Shown: positions 53,934 through 54,689 of the stretch, one piece after another
How positions within the stretch are numbered: position 1 is the first letter of the stretch
Layout of the letters: each line of letters opens with the position of its first letter
Origin: a virus
Virus record (IMG/VR): IMGVR_UViG_3300008113_000294
Location: 1 to 54,689 of that record
Length of the DNA stretch: 54,689 bases
Strand: one strand, 5' to 3'
Made by a program: the position numbers and the translations under genes
The notes under the pieces: generated by a model
Seen by the model: the letters and a program-made list of their open reading frames with translations, nothing else
Database searches by the model: none
What the model was told of the DNA's origin: nothing

Positions 53934-54689
53934 ATGGCTCAAAATAAAACACGCAAAGCGACACCCAGAGGCAAGGCAGCAGCCGGGGCTGTTGAAGCTG
54001 AAATTGGCAACACTGGATTGCCTAGCGTTGGCGGGCGGATTCAAGATGAATTTTTGGTAGAACTGCGCGGCGAACGAGGCCGCCGGGTATATCGTGAGAT
54101 GGCCGATAATGATGATGCTGTTGGCGCAATCCTGCTGGCCATTGAGATGATGATTCGCTCTGTGCAGTATCGGTTTGACCCGATAGACCAATCAAGCGCC
54201 GCTATGGAAGCAAGGGACTGGATGCAGGCGGCAATCTTTGACGATATGTCACATACTTTTGAGGAGTTTATCACCGAGGCGCTATCGTTCTTGGTTTACG
54301 GGTGGGCGTATTTTGAAATAGTGCTCAAATTCCGCAATGGTGAAAACAAAGAAGATAAAGAAAAGAGCAGCAAGTTTGATGATAAGGCAATCGGAATTGC
54401 AAAAGTTGCTATGCGCGGCCAGCAGTCACTCGACCGCTGGGAGTTCAAGGAAGGCCGTCTAACCGGAATGTGGCAGCGGGCAATGCTTGGTAATGCAATG
54501 TGTTTTGTGCCTATTGAGCGCAGCATGCTCTTGCGCACAAAGAAAATCATGGATAACCCGGAAGGCCGCAGCATCCTGCGCAGCGCGTACCGGGCGTACT
54601 ACTACAAGAAAAACATTCAGAATCAGGAAGCCATCGGGTTTGAGCGTGATTTGACGGGTATCCCTGTTGCTTATATCCCATCGGAAATC
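53934..54689 (+). CDS. Portal protein (DUF935/Mu gp29-like), 3'-truncated
   Basis: Starts at ATG 53934, ten bases after the terminase stop, and is open to the end of the window (252 codons). Features: DEFLVELRGERGRRVYREMA, DNDDAVGAILLAIEMMIRSV, FITEALSFLVYGWAYFEIVL, FVPIERSMLLRTKK and NPEGRSILRSAYRAYYYKKN, the usual core of this portal family. The full protein should continue about 200-250 residues beyond the window, toward the head morphogenesis gene at base 1. Confidence 0.85.
   Translation, partial: MAQNKTRKATPRGKAAAGAVEAEIGNTGLPSVGGRIQDEFLVELRGERGRRVYREMADNDDAVGAILLAIEMMIRSVQYRFDPIDQSSAAMEARDWMQAAIFDDMSHTFEEFITEALSFLVYGWAYFEIVLKFRNGENKEDKEKSSKFDDKAIGIAKVAMRGQQSLDRWEFKEGRLTGMWQRAMLGNAMCFVPIERSMLLRTKKIMDNPEGRSILRSAYRAYYYKKNIQNQEAIGFERDLTGIPVAYIPSEI

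Noticed and set aside
1-54689. CRISPR array, insertion sequence or integrase
   Set aside because: No regularly spaced repeats of 25-40 bases, no transposase and no tyrosine or serine recombinase signature seen on either strand.

Overview
The window is most of the genome of a tailed, long-tailed (siphovirus-like) phage of moderate GC content. The likely host is an alphaproteobacterium: there is a GapR/DUF2312-family nucleoid protein, the recognisable promoters are mostly TTGACA-type with 16-base spacers, and the virion proteins follow the alphaproteobacterial siphophage pattern. This host call is an inference. No integrase, DNA polymerase, RNA polymerase or clear CI-like repressor is visible. 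Both ends of the window lie inside genes: it begins inside the head morphogenesis gene and ends inside the portal gene. Those two genes are normally adjacent, so the map is probably circular or permuted, with about a kilobase of portal/head sequence missing.

Layout. 1-696: end of the head morphogenesis gene. 802-8839: about 25 small rightward genes, mostly unknown, tightly packed with ATGA overlaps, interrupted at 6.5-8.3 kb by regulatory intergenic regions, a terminator-promoter pair and an initiator-like tRNA. 8836-9361: an accessory island with a candidate structured RNA and a reverse-strand gene that has its own promoter. 9405-21490: head and connector module (ChaB/prohead protease/scaffold, decoration protein, major capsid, a virion GDSL esterase, Kelch-like and other structural proteins, connectors, tail terminator, tail tube). 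21522-31938: tail module (terminator and promoter, tail-assembly chaperones with a -1 frameshift site, tape measure, distal tail proteins, DUF6950 peptidase-like protein, tail tip, tailspike). 31931-33732: seven small leftward genes. 33863-35248: rightward lysis cassette (XhlA-like, GH108 endolysin, holin). 35229-47080: leftward early module (SNase-like protein, SF2 helicase, HEAGH metalloprotease-like protein, cytosine methyltransferase, HigA-like regulator, tRNA-CAU, ASCH-like protein, DEDDh exonuclease, Rad50-like ATPase, putative annealing protein, Cas4-like nuclease). 47170-54689: rightward RusA resolvase, ribbon-helix-helix regulators, DUF1376 replication protein, GapR-like protein, ParB-methyltransferase fusion, terminase and portal.

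How it fits together. A divergent control region at 47.1 kb separates the leftward recombination/replication genes from the rightward replication-to-packaging genes. Similar TGTAAATA-centred palindromes precede three rightward genes, two of which encode ribbon-helix-helix proteins, which suggests a local regulatory circuit. The recombination set (Cas4-like nuclease, annealing-protein candidate, Rad50-like ATPase, DEDDh exonuclease, RusA) is complete enough for phage-encoded recombination-dependent replication on host polymerase.

Main oddities: four essential structural genes (protease, tape measure, tail tip, large terminase) each carry one frame break, and the decoration-protein start lies in a 17-bp tandem duplication. 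That means either sequence errors or a decaying genome. Separately there is a canonical programmed -1 site, a deviant initiator-type tRNA, a candidate structured RNA, a reverse-strand moron, and a long alternate-frame ORF inside the cytosine methyltransferase gene.
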